DNA of 64,000 nt from Streptococcus gordonii (GTDB taxonomy: Bacteria; Bacillota; Bacilli; Lactobacillales; Streptococcaceae), in the NCBI RefSeq assembly GCF_001553855.1, contig NZ_LQWV01000039.1:45340-109339 (forward strand), written 5' to 3'. The notes below the pieces were generated by a model. That model was given only the letters and a program-made list of their open reading frames with translations. It searched no databases and was not told where the DNA came from. Shown here in pieces: positions 54,335 through 62,741 of this stretch (positions within the stretch are counted from its first letter, which is position 1; each line of letters starts with the position of its first letter). The position numbers and the translations under genes are program-made.

Positions 54335-54700
54335 TTATTCTTTGTGACAGACTGCCTCGACATTATTACCATCTGGATCCAAGACAAAGGCTGCATAATA
54401 AGGTTGGTGATATTGGGGACGAATGCCTGGGGCACCATTATCTTGACCTCCCGCTGCTAGACCAGCTTGATAAAAAGCATCCACTTGCTCTCTAGTCTCA
54501 GCACGAATGGCAAAATGAGAAGCATCTGATTGCCCCTGACTTAACCAAAAATCTCCAGCTGGAGCTGTTTGCGGCTCTGCAAAACTTACCGCCTGAGGAA
54601 TTTCAAAGGCAATCTTGTAGCCCAACGGCTCTAAAGCTTGCTGATAAAAGAGCTTGCTGGCTTCCAAATCCTTGACTGTAATACCAAAATGATCAATCAT
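54335..54700 (-). CDS. VOC family protein (glyoxalase/bleomycin-resistance fold)
   Basis: A 121-residue protein with the paired beta-alpha-beta modules of the vicinal oxygen chelate superfamily. It starts MIDHFGITVKDLEASKLFYQQAL with the first metal His, and ends with YYAAFVLDPDGNNVEAVCH with the family's Glu ligand near residue 115. Such proteins can be metal-dependent isomerases, dioxygenases or drug-binding proteins, and the substrate is unknown. It lies 22 bases upstream of asnS and is probably co-transcribed with it. Confidence 0.85.
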   Translation of the reverse strand: MIDHFGITVKDLEASKLFYQQALEPLGYKIAFEIPQAVSFAEPQTAPAGDFWLSQGQSDASHFAIRAETREQVDAFYQAGLAAGGQDNGAPGIRPQYHQPYYAAFVLDPDGNNVEAVCHKE

Positions 54701-54898
54701 ATCTGCCTCCTAGATTGGTTGCTAAATGTCACTTTATTTCAAGACAAATCTTTTGGACATCTGTTCTATATTTTACCATAAAGCGATTGCAATAGCTATC
54801 CTTGAAGAGACGAAAATTTAAAATTCTTTAAAAAGCTATCTTTTTCCGAAAATACTATTCTATAAGAAATCAGAAAAAGAAAACAGCTCTTTGGAAAA

Positions 54899-55357
54899 TC
54901 AGTCTCCTTTCTTATTTTCAAGCTTCTCAGACTTTTCATAAACCATACTACTTTTCTTAGTATTTACCTCTCCCTTATCATTGACTTCAATATGTACCTT
55001 AAAATAAGTCCGCTCAATCTGAGGGTTATAACGAGTCTCATAAACCATAGTAAAGTCTGCATACCCCTTCCCAGAAAGTTCCTGCTCTGAAGGTCCACCG
55101 ACAGAATTTTTCAAATGCTCGCTATTTAAAGTTCGTAACTTTAACTCTAACCCTGGTTGATAATCGTTCAAGTACCAATCCATTCGGGTTGATGCATTTT
55201 CTTCAAAAAGGATCCGGTACTGTCTGCCCTTGGCTTGTAAGCTATAAGTGGGTTCGCCAGACTTTGATTCAGAAATAGTTGTCCACCCTTGCTCAGCATT
55301 AAGGAAAGAACAAGCCGTCAATAGGACCAAACATATTATTAGGTTTAAAAATATCAA
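54899..55357 (-). CDS. Lipoprotein with damaged start, paralogue of the next gene
   Basis: A 152-residue lipoprotein as read from a TTG at 55357. The signal peptide IFLNLIICLVLLTAC has the lipobox LTAC. The mature part is homologous to the lipoprotein at 55602-56063: TTISESKSGEPTYSLQ, QYRILFEENAS, ELSGKGYADFTMVYE and SSMVYEKSEK each have a counterpart there. An ATG at 55368 has a good RBS (AGAAAGGA) but reads MKLV and stops at TGA. One extra base would join it to this frame as a normal signal peptide. So the gene either uses the TTG, perhaps by coupling, or is a fresh pseudogene. Function unknown. Confidence 0.65.
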   Translation of the reverse strand: MIFLNLIICLVLLTACSFLNAEQGWTTISESKSGEPTYSLQAKGRQYRILFEENASTRMDWYLNDYQPGLELKLRTLNSEHLKNSVGGPSEQELSGKGYADFTMVYETRYNPQIERTYFKVHIEVNDKGEVNTKKSSMVYEKSEKLENKKGD

Positions 55358-55538
55358 ACTAGTTTCATGCTACATTCCTTTCTAATAGAAATCAAAACAT
55401 ATATTAGATACGCTTTAACTGATATTAAGGCTATATTTCATCATTCTAAACTTCTACATAAGGAAGCCCTAGAACAAACGCTTTCAGAATTATTCTATAA
55501 CTTTAAACAACCTCTTACCAGCTAGAGTCGAAGAAAAG

Positions 55539-55572
55539 CAAAAAGGACAGGCTTTAAGCCCATCCCTATTTT
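55539..55572 (-). terminator. Terminator after second lipoprotein gene
   Basis: Minus strand AGGGATGGGCTT pairs imperfectly with AAGCCTGTCCT, followed by TTTT. It lies 30 bases after the stop of the lipoprotein gene at 55602-56063, ending the tseB-aspB-lipoprotein unit. Confidence 0.65.
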
Positions 55573-55601
55573 AAAAATATAATTGCTTTTCATTTATATG
55601 T

Positions 55602-56063
55602 TTACTTAGAATCATCCTTTTCAGTCTTTACTAAGACCATACTGCTTTCCGAATGTTTGATTTGTCCATTCTTATCAGCAGTTATTCCAACTTGATAATA
55701 ACTTACTTCTTTGTGACTACCTGAATAATGTTCATAAACCAGAGTAAAGTTAGCAGACCCTTGACCAGACAGCTCCCTCTTGGCTGTCGCTCCATCTACA
55801 CCATTTATCTCTTCTTCATTAAGAGTATGGCACTCAAGATTTTCAAGCGGATTATAATTATCTAGATGCCAGGTTTTTCTAGCTGAACCATTGTCATTGT
55901 ATAGAATCCGGTACATTTTTCTAGACACTTGTAACTTATAAAAGGGTTCTCCCTCCTTAGACTGGGAAACAGTAGTCCAAACCTGCTCTGGATGAACAAA
56001 AGAGCAAGCTGTCAAGCAAAACAGGCTAATTGCCAACATTGCAAAACAGGAGATTTTCCTCAT
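55602..56063 (-). CDS. Lipoprotein, paralogue of the preceding gene
   Basis: A 153-residue lipoprotein with intact signal peptide MRKISCFAMLAISLFCLTAC and lipobox LTAC. The mature domain begins SFVHPEQVWTTVSQSKEGEPFY and contains MYRILYNDNGSARKTW, ELSGQGSANFTLVYE and ESSMVLVKTEK, each matched in its tandem paralogue. No known family is recognised. It starts four bases after the aspC stop, with its RBS (GGAG) inside the aspC end, so it is probably translated from the aspC mRNA. Confidence 0.75.
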   Translation of the reverse strand: MRKISCFAMLAISLFCLTACSFVHPEQVWTTVSQSKEGEPFYKLQVSRKMYRILYNDNGSARKTWHLDNYNPLENLECHTLNEEEINGVDGATAKRELSGQGSANFTLVYEHYSGSHKEVSYYQVGITADKNGQIKHSESSMVLVKTEKDDSK

Positions 56064-56066
56064 GCT

Positions 56067-57245
56067 TTAGCGCTCCATAAATTGCTTCAGACGCTGAACA
56101 GCTTCATTCAGTGTTTCCAGATCAGTCGCATAGCTGAGACGGACATTTTCTGGAGCACCAAATCCTGCTCCGGTCACCAAGGCCACTCCAACTTCTTCCA
56201 AAATAGCTGTGGTAAAGGCTGTCACATCTGTAAAACCTTTCATTTCCATAGCTTTTTTGACATTAGGGAAGAGATAGAAGGCTCCTTGAGGCTTAATGAC
56301 CTCAAAACCTGGTACTTGAGCTAGAAGTGGATAGATCGTATTGAGACGCTCTTCAAAGGCCTGACGCATAATTTCAACTGTCTCCTGACTGCCAGTTAGA
56401 GCTTCAATAGCTGCATATTGAGCAACTGTTGTTGGATTGGAAGTGGTTTGGCCTGCAACCTTGCTCATAGCAGCTATGATTTCCGGTTCACCAACAGCAT
56501 AGCCAATCCGCCAACCGGTCATGGAATAACTCTTAGAAACGCCATTGATAACCACTGTTTGCTTGCGGATAGCTTCTGATAGACTAGAAATTGGCGTAAA
56601 TTCATTGCCGTTATATACAAGTCGTCCATAGATGTCATCTGCCAAAATCAGAATATCATGTTCCACGGCCCAGTTTCCAATAGCCAAAAGCTCCTCTGCT
56701 GTATAAATCATACCCGTCGGATTGGATGGTGAATTCAGAACCAAGACCTTGGTCTTGTCAGTCCGAACTGCTTCCAATTGATCTACAGTTACCTTAAAGT
56801 CATTCTCTTCAGTAGCTTGAACAAAGACAGGGACTCCTTCAGCCATCTGAATCTGATCGCCGTAACTGACCCAATAAGGCGTAGGAATAATTGCTTCATC
56901 ACCTGGATCAAGAACACTCATAAAGAAGGTGTAGAGGGAGAACTTAGCTCCTGTTGCCACAGTCACTTGATTCGGTTTGATTTCATAACCGTAGTAGTTT
57001 GCAAAGTATTGAACAATAGCTTCTTTTAACTCAGGAAGACCACTAGCCACTGTATAGAAACTAGCTTTCCCATCTTCAATAGCTGCCACAGCTACTTGCT
57101 GAATATTTTTAGGAGTCGGAAAATCCGGCTCTCCAAGAGTTAGCGACAGAATATCTCTGCCTTCAGCCTTTAAAGCTTTGGCTCTGGCCGCTGCAGCCAA
57201 GGTCACACTTTCTTCCATTTTTAAAACTCGATTAGATAATTTCAT
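56067..57245 (-). CDS. Aspartate aminotransferase, class I/II PLP enzyme (AspB-type)
   Basis: A 392-residue aminotransferase, probably making aspartate from oxaloacetate and glutamate. The PLP lysine lies in INGVSKSYSMTGWRIGY near residue 235. LNSPSNPTGMIY near 170 and LADDIYGRLVYN near 200 (Asp and Tyr contacting PLP) are standard, and RLSYA near the end holds the substrate carboxylate Arg. It overlaps tseB by four bases (ATGA) and precedes asnS at a distance, matching the ypmB-aspB-asnS arrangement of Bacillus. Aspartate then feeds asparagine and pyrimidine synthesis. Confidence 0.92.
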   Translation of the reverse strand: MKLSNRVLKMEESVTLAAAARAKALKAEGRDILSLTLGEPDFPTPKNIQQVAVAAIEDGKASFYTVASGLPELKEAIVQYFANYYGYEIKPNQVTVATGAKFSLYTFFMSVLDPGDEAIIPTPYWVSYGDQIQMAEGVPVFVQATEENDFKVTVDQLEAVRTDKTKVLVLNSPSNPTGMIYTAEELLAIGNWAVEHDILILADDIYGRLVYNGNEFTPISSLSEAIRKQTVVINGVSKSYSMTGWRIGYAVGEPEIIAAMSKVAGQTTSNPTTVAQYAAIEALTGSQETVEIMRQAFEERLNTIYPLLAQVPGFEVIKPQGAFYLFPNVKKAMEMKGFTDVTAFTTAILEEVGVALVTGAGFGAPENVRLSYATDLETLNEAVQRLKQFMER

Positions 57246-57730
57246 AGCCCCTCCTTGCTCAGCAATTTCCTTTTTTCAAAATCGACAATATAGTAACTCT
57301 TTCCAGATTTGACTTCCCAAATTGGCCGGCCATTCAAATAGCCAAAAGTCACTTTGTCAATCGCATCAGCTCCATTTTTCCTTGCTATCCTTTCAGCCTC
57401 CTTTTTGCTAGCTCCATCACTGAGCTCATAAACGAAAATCTTGTCAGAACCCTTCTCAATCAGGACGGCTTTTTTCTTCTCTTGATCAGTTTCGCCTAGC
57501 AGGCTGTAGTAGGTCTTGTCCCCATTATAAATGGCAAAGCTATCAACTTTACTGACTCCTGCATACTTGCGAGCCAACTCAATGGAATTAGAACGAGCAG
57601 CCCGATAAGGCTCCATTGATAAATTAAATAGATTTAGCAGAGAAAAGGCAAGCACCGTTAAAAGAATACCTATTCCAATGACGTACTGCCAAATAAGGAT
57701 TTTTTTATTTCTTTTTCTTCTATTTTTCAC
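57242..57730 (-). CDS. TseB/YpmB family DUF5590 membrane protein
   Basis: A 162-residue protein with a basic N-terminus, one membrane helix (residues 12-32, IWQYVIGIGILLTVLAFSLL) and an exterior part with two PepSY-like DUF5590 modules (SIELARKYAGVSKVDSFAIYNG and EAERIARKNGADAIDKVTFG). Bacillus TseB binds penicillin-binding protein 2A and supports wall elongation, and this is a likely homologue by topology and by its place before aspB. Start is GTG at 57730. The -10 TATAAT ends exactly six bases before it, so translation may be leaderless. Confidence 0.82.
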   Translation of the reverse strand: MKNRRKRNKKILIWQYVIGIGILLTVLAFSLLNLFNLSMEPYRAARSNSIELARKYAGVSKVDSFAIYNGDKTYYSLLGETDQEKKKAVLIEKGSDKIFVYELSDGASKKEAERIARKNGADAIDKVTFGYLNGRPIWEVKSGKSYYIVDFEKRKLLSKEGL

Positions 57731-57736
57731 TCGTCC

Positions 57737-57742
57737 ATTATA
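57737..57742 (-). promoter_or_regulatory. tseB -10 box, leaderless geometry
   Basis: Minus strand TATAAT followed after six bases by the GTG start at 57730, with no RBS. The preceding triplet is TAG rather than TGn. Confidence 0.55.
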
Positions 57743-57796
57743 CTATAATTCTATCTATATTTCTATCTTTTTCACATTGATTTTAATACTATTTAT

Positions 57797-57805
57797 TGAT
57801 AAAAT
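57797..57805 (+). promoter_or_regulatory. marR extended -10 promoter, leaderless geometry
   Basis: TGATAAAAT (TAAAAT 57800-57805), then six bases ATGGCT, then the ATG at 57812. No RBS. The divergent tseB -10 is 57 bases away, so both promoters share one short region. Confidence 0.6.
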
Positions 57806-57811
57806 ATGGCT

Positions 57812-58258
57812 ATGAGAACACTAGAAGAATTATTAGAAGAAAATAAACTAGACCTTAAAACTATGATTGTTTTTAGGAAAGCTGAGCGGACCATACGCTC
57901 CATTGAACAAAGAGTCATCAAAGAAAATAAGCTAACACCTACTCAGTTTTCTGTTCTGGAAACTCTCTATAGTAAGGGAAGAATGCGAATCCAGGATTTG
58001 ATAGACCATATGCTTGCGACTTCTGGAAATATGACTGTCGTCATCAAAAATATGGTTCGTGACGGCTTGATTTCTCGGACTAGCGATCCAAATGATCGCC
58101 GTTCTTATCTGATTGAGTTGAGCCAAAAAGGTCAAGACTTAATCGAAGAAATTTTCCCTCAACATATCCTGTGTGTAAAAGAAGCGCTAGAAATTTTATC
58201 AGACGAAGACAAAGAGACTCTCATTGCTATTTTAAAAAAATATAAGAATCTAAGCTAA
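57812..58258 (+). CDS. MarR family transcriptional regulator
   Basis: A 148-residue winged-helix regulator. The DNA-binding part is TPTQFSVLETLYSKGRMRIQDLIDHMLATSGNMTVVIKNM, seen near residues 46-85, followed by the wing SDPNDRRSYLIELSQKG. Start is placed at 57812 (MRTLEELLEE) because a -10 box sits six bases before it; an ATG two codons earlier is possible. An FMN reductase gene follows after 87 bases, and such pairs often respond to quinones or electrophiles. Target sites are not proven. Confidence 0.9.
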   Translation: MRTLEELLEENKLDLKTMIVFRKAERTIRSIEQRVIKENKLTPTQFSVLETLYSKGRMRIQDLIDHMLATSGNMTVVIKNMVRDGLISRTSDPNDRRSYLIELSQKGQDLIEEIFPQHILCVKEALEILSDEDKETLIAILKKYKNLS

Positions 58259-58345
58259 ATAATTGCTAATTAGTAATATTTGTTGTAACATAATCGGTAA
58301 CAAGAGGTCTATCCCTCTTTGATTAAAAAATATGGAGGACTCATA

Positions 58346-58891
58346 ATGTCTAAAGTACTATTTATCGTTGGATCCCTTCGTCAAGGTTCTTTTAACAACC
58401 AACTGGCACAAGAAGCTGAAAAAGCTTTAGCTGGTAAAGCTGACGTGTCTTACCTCGATTGGTCTCAAGTTCCAATCTTTAGCCAAGATTTGGAACAGTC
58501 AACCCCTTCAGCTGTTGCTAAGGTCCGTGAAGAAGTCCAAGCTGCAGACGCTATCTGGATTTTCTCACCAGTTTACAACTTCTCTATTCCTGGTTCAGTG
58601 AAAAACCTGTTAGACTGGCTCTCTCGTTCACTTGATCTTTCTGATCCTCGTGGCGCTTCTGCTATTAACGAGAAGATTGTGACTGTCTCTTCAGTTGCGA
58701 ATGCAGGACAAGAACCAATGTTTGCTATCTATAAAGACTTACTACCATTTATTCGGACAACTGCTGTGGGAGAATTCACCTCAGCTCAAGTCAATGATTC
58801 TGCTTGGGTAGACGGTAAATTTATTGCTAGCTCAGAAACTCTTGCGGGACTAAAAGCCCAAGCAGATGCACTTCTTGCAGCTATCGATTAA
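58346..58891 (+). CDS. NADPH-dependent FMN reductase family protein
   Basis: A 181-residue flavodoxin-fold reductase. The phosphate loop of the FMN site is [14 protein letters not shown] near residue 7, and the isoalloxazine loop is [22 protein letters not shown] near 75. Family members reduce FMN, quinones or azo dyes with NAD(P)H. Start [10 protein letters not shown] at 58346 has TGGAGG at good spacing; a nine-codon longer frame lacks one. Probable promoter TTGCTA-17-TAACAT lies just upstream, near a TTGTT/AACAA-type repeat that MarR could bind. Confidence 0.88.
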   Translation: MSKVLFIVGSLRQGSFNNQLAQEAEKALAGKADVSYLDWSQVPIFSQDLEQSTPSAVAKVREEVQAADAIWIFSPVYNFSIPGSVKNLLDWLSRSLDLSDPRGASAINEKIVTVSSVANAGQEPMFAIYKDLLPFIRTTAVGEFTSAQVNDSAWVDGKFIASSETLAGLKAQADALLAAID

Positions 58892-58916
58892 ATCCAAAAA
58901 CAACCAATAAGACACT

Positions 58917-58946
58917 AACCCCTCGCAAAATATTGCGAGGGGTTTT
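58917..58946 (+). terminator. FMN reductase terminator
   Basis: AACCCCTCGCAA-AATA-TTGCGAGGGGTT with TTTT following, a 12-bp perfect stem. Confidence 0.9.
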
Positions 58947-59119
58947 AGAATGCACTTCTGACACAGACATATCGACCGTATTCATCATACAAGGTCCGAT
59001 ACGTCTCTTGTTAAATTAGATGTTCAGGGCATTTTAAAGAACTTTCAATAAGCGATTGACTAGTTCTAAAAACGTACTTCAGACCTTCATTAGCTCATAG
59101 CTAATAAAGCCTCACTTTT

Positions 59120-59848
59120 TCAAACCTGCTTAATAAAAACGAGTTCTTGGTCAGTCGATAGATTTTCTTGAAATGCAAAGCCAGCAAAGCTTAATTTCTT
59201 GATGTCTTGTATGTTCTGAATTTGGTCTTCTATTAGAGCAGTTAAAAATTGGCCACGCGCCTTTTTGGAGATAGTCGAATGAATTTTCCGTTTTCCATCT
59301 TTTTCTTCCATGAATTTGAAGCGAATCATCTTGTCTCTCACCTCTTTAGGAAAGACATCTTCAAACTCACTAGACAAGAGGGAGAGCAGAGTTTCTTGAT
59401 CTGCAACTGCTTGACCATAGGTTTCTGTCCATAGCTTTTTCAATGATTGTTTTTCGACCTTGAACTTCGTCATAAAGTCCAAACGGTGGGGAGCAATGGG
59501 CGCCAAAGCCGGAATCACTCCATACAAGCTAGAGGTAATCAAGAGATTATTTCGGATATACCGTTCTTCTTCCTTGCTCAGATCCTTACGCTTAATGTTT
59601 CGGTACATGAGACCGTCAAAAAGATAGAGAGCAGGATAGGTTGGTGCTGTCTCATTTTGAAGTTCCTGAATACGTTGGTATTCTTCTTCTGCTTTCTCTG
59701 GCCGAATCTGATATAGCTGGGCTAAGTCAGTCACTGAATACTGACTCAAAGCCTGAATAATTAATTTCGTCTTTTCAGATAAAGTTTTCGGCTCAATCTG
59801 AGCGACTTGGGTGTTTAGTTCTTTTGCTGTTGGGATTAAAATTTTCAT
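59120..59848 (-). CDS. yaaA: YaaA family peroxide-stress protein
   Basis: A 242-residue protein of the YaaA/DUF328 family. In E. coli YaaA limits iron-driven oxidative damage after hydrogen peroxide, apt for peroxide-producing oral streptococci. Family motifs: MKILIPTAKE at the start, PALYLFDGLMYRNIKRKDLS near residue 75, LYGVIPALAPIAPHRLDF near 110, and KKARGQFLTAL near 200. The ATG at 59848 has no RBS and follows an extended -10 by six bases, so the mRNA is predicted leaderless. Confidence 0.9.
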   Translation of the reverse strand: MKILIPTAKELNTQVAQIEPKTLSEKTKLIIQALSQYSVTDLAQLYQIRPEKAEEEYQRIQELQNETAPTYPALYLFDGLMYRNIKRKDLSKEEERYIRNNLLITSSLYGVIPALAPIAPHRLDFMTKFKVEKQSLKKLWTETYGQAVADQETLLSLLSSEFEDVFPKEVRDKMIRFKFMEEKDGKRKIHSTISKKARGQFLTALIEDQIQNIQDIKKLSFAGFAFQENLSTDQELVFIKQV

Positions 59849-59854
59849 AGATTT

Positions 59855-59863
59855 ATTATAACA
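59855..59863 (-). promoter_or_regulatory. yaaA extended -10 promoter, leaderless geometry
   Basis: Minus strand TGTTATAAT (TATAAT 59855-59860), then six bases, then the ATG at 59848. No -35 at standard spacing is compelling. Confidence 0.65.
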
Positions 59864-59968
59864 AAACTTGTATTTTCCTGACTATCTTTACGATTTATTC
59901 TTGACTAATTATATTTTATATCATATAATCTAGTTATCGATACTAGATTATAGAAAGGTTGATATTTT

Positions 59969-60433
59969 ATGATATCCTTTCCCCTCTGGCAAGAATTACC
60001 TGATCTTGATTTATATTTAGACCAGGTCCTATTATACGTTAACTCTGTCAATCAAAAGGCTTTTCCAGGACAGGAAAAAGTCTTAACAGCAGCGATGATT
60101 AATAATTATGTCAAGCATGCACACATTCAAAAACCAATCAAGAAGAAATACAATCGCACACAAATTGCTCGGCTAATTATTCTCACAACTCTAAAACCAG
60201 TATTTCCTATTCAGGATATTATTGAGACAGTGGAGTATCTAGTGAAAAACCAAGAAAGTTCCGAACTCTTTTACAATCAATTTGTTAGCTATATGAAAGA
60301 AGAGACGGATATGGAAATTCATCCACTTGTTTCATCTGCTTGTCAGACAGTCAAACTCTACCATCAAACCAGACAATTATCTCTAGAATTGAAAGGAGCA
60401 CATCCAAATGAATCTAACCATGAAATTAAGTAA
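59969..60433 (+). CDS. DUF1836 protein
   Basis: A 154-residue protein of the DUF1836 family. It has a MerR-like helix-turn-helix section (VLTAAMINNYVKHAHIQKPIKKKYNRTQIARLIILTTLKPV, seen near residues 38-78) and then helices. Members are thought to be DNA-binding but have no known target. It overlaps the start of the hemolysin III-like gene by 26 bases, so the two are translationally coupled. RBS AAAGG. Confidence 0.82.
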   Translation: MISFPLWQELPDLDLYLDQVLLYVNSVNQKAFPGQEKVLTAAMINNYVKHAHIQKPIKKKYNRTQIARLIILTTLKPVFPIQDIIETVEYLVKNQESSELFYNQFVSYMKEETDMEIHPLVSSACQTVKLYHQTRQLSLELKGAHPNESNHEIK

Positions 60434-61055
60434 ACGTTTGAGTTTTGGCGAGGAAGTGGCAAATGCTGTTACCCATGCAGTAGGTTCTGTCCTTACTCTT
60501 ATCCTACTCCCCTTATCAGCTATTTATAGCTATGAAGTCCATGGCTTACTATCAGCTATTGGCGTCTCCATTTTTGTCATCAGTCTCTTTCTCATGTTTC
60601 TTTCATCAACAATCTACCACTCCATGTCTTATGGCTCAACTCATAAATATATCCTACGTATCATAGATCATAGTATGATTTATATTGCCATTGCGGGTAG
60701 CTATACTCCAGTTGTCTTGGCTTTGATGAATAACTGGTTGGGTTATTTGATTATTCTAATCCAGTGGGGTACGACAATCTTTGGTATTCTCTACAAGATA
60801 TTTGCCAAAAAGGTCAATGAGAAGTTTAGTCTCGCTCTTTATCTTATGATGGGCTGGCTGGTTGTCTTTATTATCCCACCAATTATTAGCCAAACAAGCC
60901 CGCTTTTCTGGGGATTGATGCTGGCTGGAGGCCTTTGCTATACCATTGGAGCAGGATTTTATGCCAAGAAAAAACCCTATTTTCATATGATTTGGCATCT
61001 CTTTATTCTTGCCGCCTCTGCCTTTCAATACATCGCTATTGTCTTTACCATGTAA
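60408..61055 (+). CDS. Hemolysin III / YqfA (PAQR) family membrane protein
   Basis: A 215-residue protein with seven membrane segments of the hemolysin III (PAQR-like) family. Metal-site motifs are SSTIYHSMSYG near residue 66, RIIDHSMIYIAIAGSYTPV near 83 and HMIWHLFILAASAFQY near 195, giving the conserved His triad. Start at 60408 has AAAGGAG eight bases upstream. A role in membrane homeostasis is known for some relatives (TrhA); true haemolysis is unproven. Confidence 0.9.
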   Translation: MNLTMKLSKRLSFGEEVANAVTHAVGSVLTLILLPLSAIYSYEVHGLLSAIGVSIFVISLFLMFLSSTIYHSMSYGSTHKYILRIIDHSMIYIAIAGSYTPVVLALMNNWLGYLIILIQWGTTIFGILYKIFAKKVNEKFSLALYLMMGWLVVFIIPPIISQTSPLFWGLMLAGGLCYTIGAGFYAKKKPYFHMIWHLFILAASAFQYIAIVFTM

Positions 61056-61104
61056 CCATTTCACGTCTTAAATGATTACTTTAAACTTATATACTAATCA
61101 TAGT

Positions 61105-61140
61105 AAAAGCTCTCTGAGAATTTTTCTCAGAGAGCTTTTT
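61105..61140. terminator. Terminator after hemolysin III gene
   Basis: AAAAGCTCTCTGAGAA / TTCTCAGAGAGCTTTT, a 16-bp perfect stem with a 4-base loop. It is symmetric enough to serve the convergent small membrane protein gene. Confidence 0.9.
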
Positions 61141-61208
61141 AGTCAAATATAGTTAAAAATACAATAAGTTCCAAACTTCTTAACTATCCATATATCACTT
61201 CGGTTGAA

Positions 61209-61418
61209 TTATTCTTTATTCTTTTCTTTTTTAAGCTTTTCATTTTTAGGCTTTTCTTTTTTAAAAGCAAAATACAATAATAAGACCGGAAGTAACACAT
61301 TAGCTGTGAGAGCCCCCATCCTATAAGAAACATCTGAATCAGCAGGTAATGGAGTTACAAAAGCATGATAAACAGCAAAAACTGCTAAAATTAAAAATAT
61401 AACTCTTTTAAAAGACAT
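61209..61418 (-). CDS. Small two-helix membrane protein
   Basis: A 69-residue protein with two hydrophobic segments (VIFLILAVFAVYHAFV and ALTANVLLPVLLLYFAF) and a very basic tail of Lys and Glu (KKEKPKNEKLKKEKNKE). The short loop is PLPADSDVSYRM. No family recognised. A ribosome-binding site (GAAGGAG) precedes the ATG. It lies 86 bases after hemH on the same strand and may share its transcript. Confidence 0.6.
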   Translation of the reverse strand: MSFKRVIFLILAVFAVYHAFVTPLPADSDVSYRMGALTANVLLPVLLLYFAFKKEKPKNEKLKKEKNKE

Positions 61419-61504
61419 ATCGACTCCTTCAAAATTTGTATTTTACCTCTTTAAAAGGCTAAAATTCATTATTTAACAATAAATAGAATAACATACATTC
61501 ATTT

Positions 61505-62599
61505 TTAATGCTTGATTCTTCCCTTTTTTTCTAGCATTTTCTTAACAAAATAGGGCATTTTTACGTTTTCAATTCCCTTTTTTTCAATTAGTTTTTTTAC
61601 AAATTCAGGCATCTGAGGCTCATCTATTTCTTTTAATATCTTAGAACTTATCTCAGAAGGAGCCAATTCATCAAAGGTCGTTTCTTCTGGATAAAGATAC
61701 TGAAATTCATCTCCTTCATGCTTACGAATGGTCGCCACGATTGCAGCAATCAAACGGGGATCTGCATTGGGCATTGGTGGACGATGATAAGCTACACCAA
61801 GCTCTTGACACAGTTCTCGACATTCCACATCATTATCAAAAAGAACTTCTATATGCTCACTGATAAAACTAATCGGAACAAAAATATAGTGTTTAGGATG
61901 CACTGTCTGATCACGAAGATACTCTAAGACATCTGGTTTGATCCAAGGAAGGCCGATATCACTTTCACTTTGCCAAGTATTAGTATATTCTGAAGAAGAT
62001 AGTCCCAAGCGTTCTGCAATCATCTGTGCATTGTCAACAATTTGATCAATATAAGGATCTTCAAAATCTAAAGCTAATAGTGGTACACTATGTGCTGAAA
62101 AAATAACTTTGAAGCTTTCACCCTTGACTTGTTTATCGATAATCTTCCTAATTTCATCTACCCAAAAGTTTAACAAATCTTCTGAACGGTACCAGTCCTT
62201 GATGATATTAAAACGGATTTTCTCACTATGGATGAACTTTTCATATCCCATAACCGAGTAAAAAGAATAATGTGGTTCCAAAATCAGACAGATACATTCT
62301 TCAATGCCATCCAACTCCATTTGACGAATAAGGTCTGGAATGAAGGGGGATGAGAATTTATTTGCAAAATATACTGCATATTCGTTTGATAAAACTTGTC
62401 CGACCAGCTCGACTTCTTCTCTCGTAATTTCCTGTAAAGGACTTCCACCAATTAACTGATAGTTATCGTAAAGATGCTGAATTTCTTGGTCTTTTGGACG
62501 AACACCTCGACGGATATTAGTAAAAAATGCAGCAACGTCTTCAAAAGTATAACCTTCTGGCGAACCAAAGGTCATCATCAAAATAGCTTTTTTAGTCAT
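61505..62599 (-). CDS. hemH: Ferrochelatase family protein
   Basis: A 364-residue chelatase that inserts iron into a porphyrin. Motifs: [19 protein letters not shown] at the start, [14 protein letters not shown] near residue 52, catalytic His in [15 protein letters not shown] near 170, [16 protein letters not shown] near 210 and the Glu in [14 protein letters not shown] near 243. The C-terminus carries an extra duplicated unit, [13 protein letters not shown] then [13 protein letters not shown], outside the standard fold. Streptococci lack the rest of the heme pathway and no hem gene is nearby, so it may act on imported porphyrin. An extended -10 TGTTATAAT lies upstream, with RBS GAGGG. Confidence 0.9.
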   Translation of the reverse strand: MTKKAILMMTFGSPEGYTFEDVAAFFTNIRRGVRPKDQEIQHLYDNYQLIGGSPLQEITREEVELVGQVLSNEYAVYFANKFSSPFIPDLIRQMELDGIEECICLILEPHYSFYSVMGYEKFIHSEKIRFNIIKDWYRSEDLLNFWVDEIRKIIDKQVKGESFKVIFSAHSVPLLALDFEDPYIDQIVDNAQMIAERLGLSSSEYTNTWQSESDIGLPWIKPDVLEYLRDQTVHPKHYIFVPISFISEHIEVLFDNDVECRELCQELGVAYHRPPMPNADPRLIAAIVATIRKHEGDEFQYLYPEETTFDELAPSEISSKILKEIDEPQMPEFVKKLIEKKGIENVKMPYFVKKMLEKKGRIKH

Positions 62600-62681
62600 A
62601 TTTCCCTCTTTTTCTAAAGCTCTCTGCTATTATAACATGATATCAGTCAAAATAAGTATGACTTTTCTATTCTTTTCTACT

Positions 62682-62710
62682 TTGTCAGAAACATATCAAT
62701 ATGCTAAAAT
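62682..62710 (+). promoter_or_regulatory. pepT promoter
   Basis: -35 TTGTCA (62682-62687), 17-base spacer, extended -10 TGCTAAAAT (TAAAAT 62705-62710). About 30 bases before the pepT start. Confidence 0.7.
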
Positions 62711-62741
62711 AGATTTAAATCAAAATGAAAGAAGAGATTTT

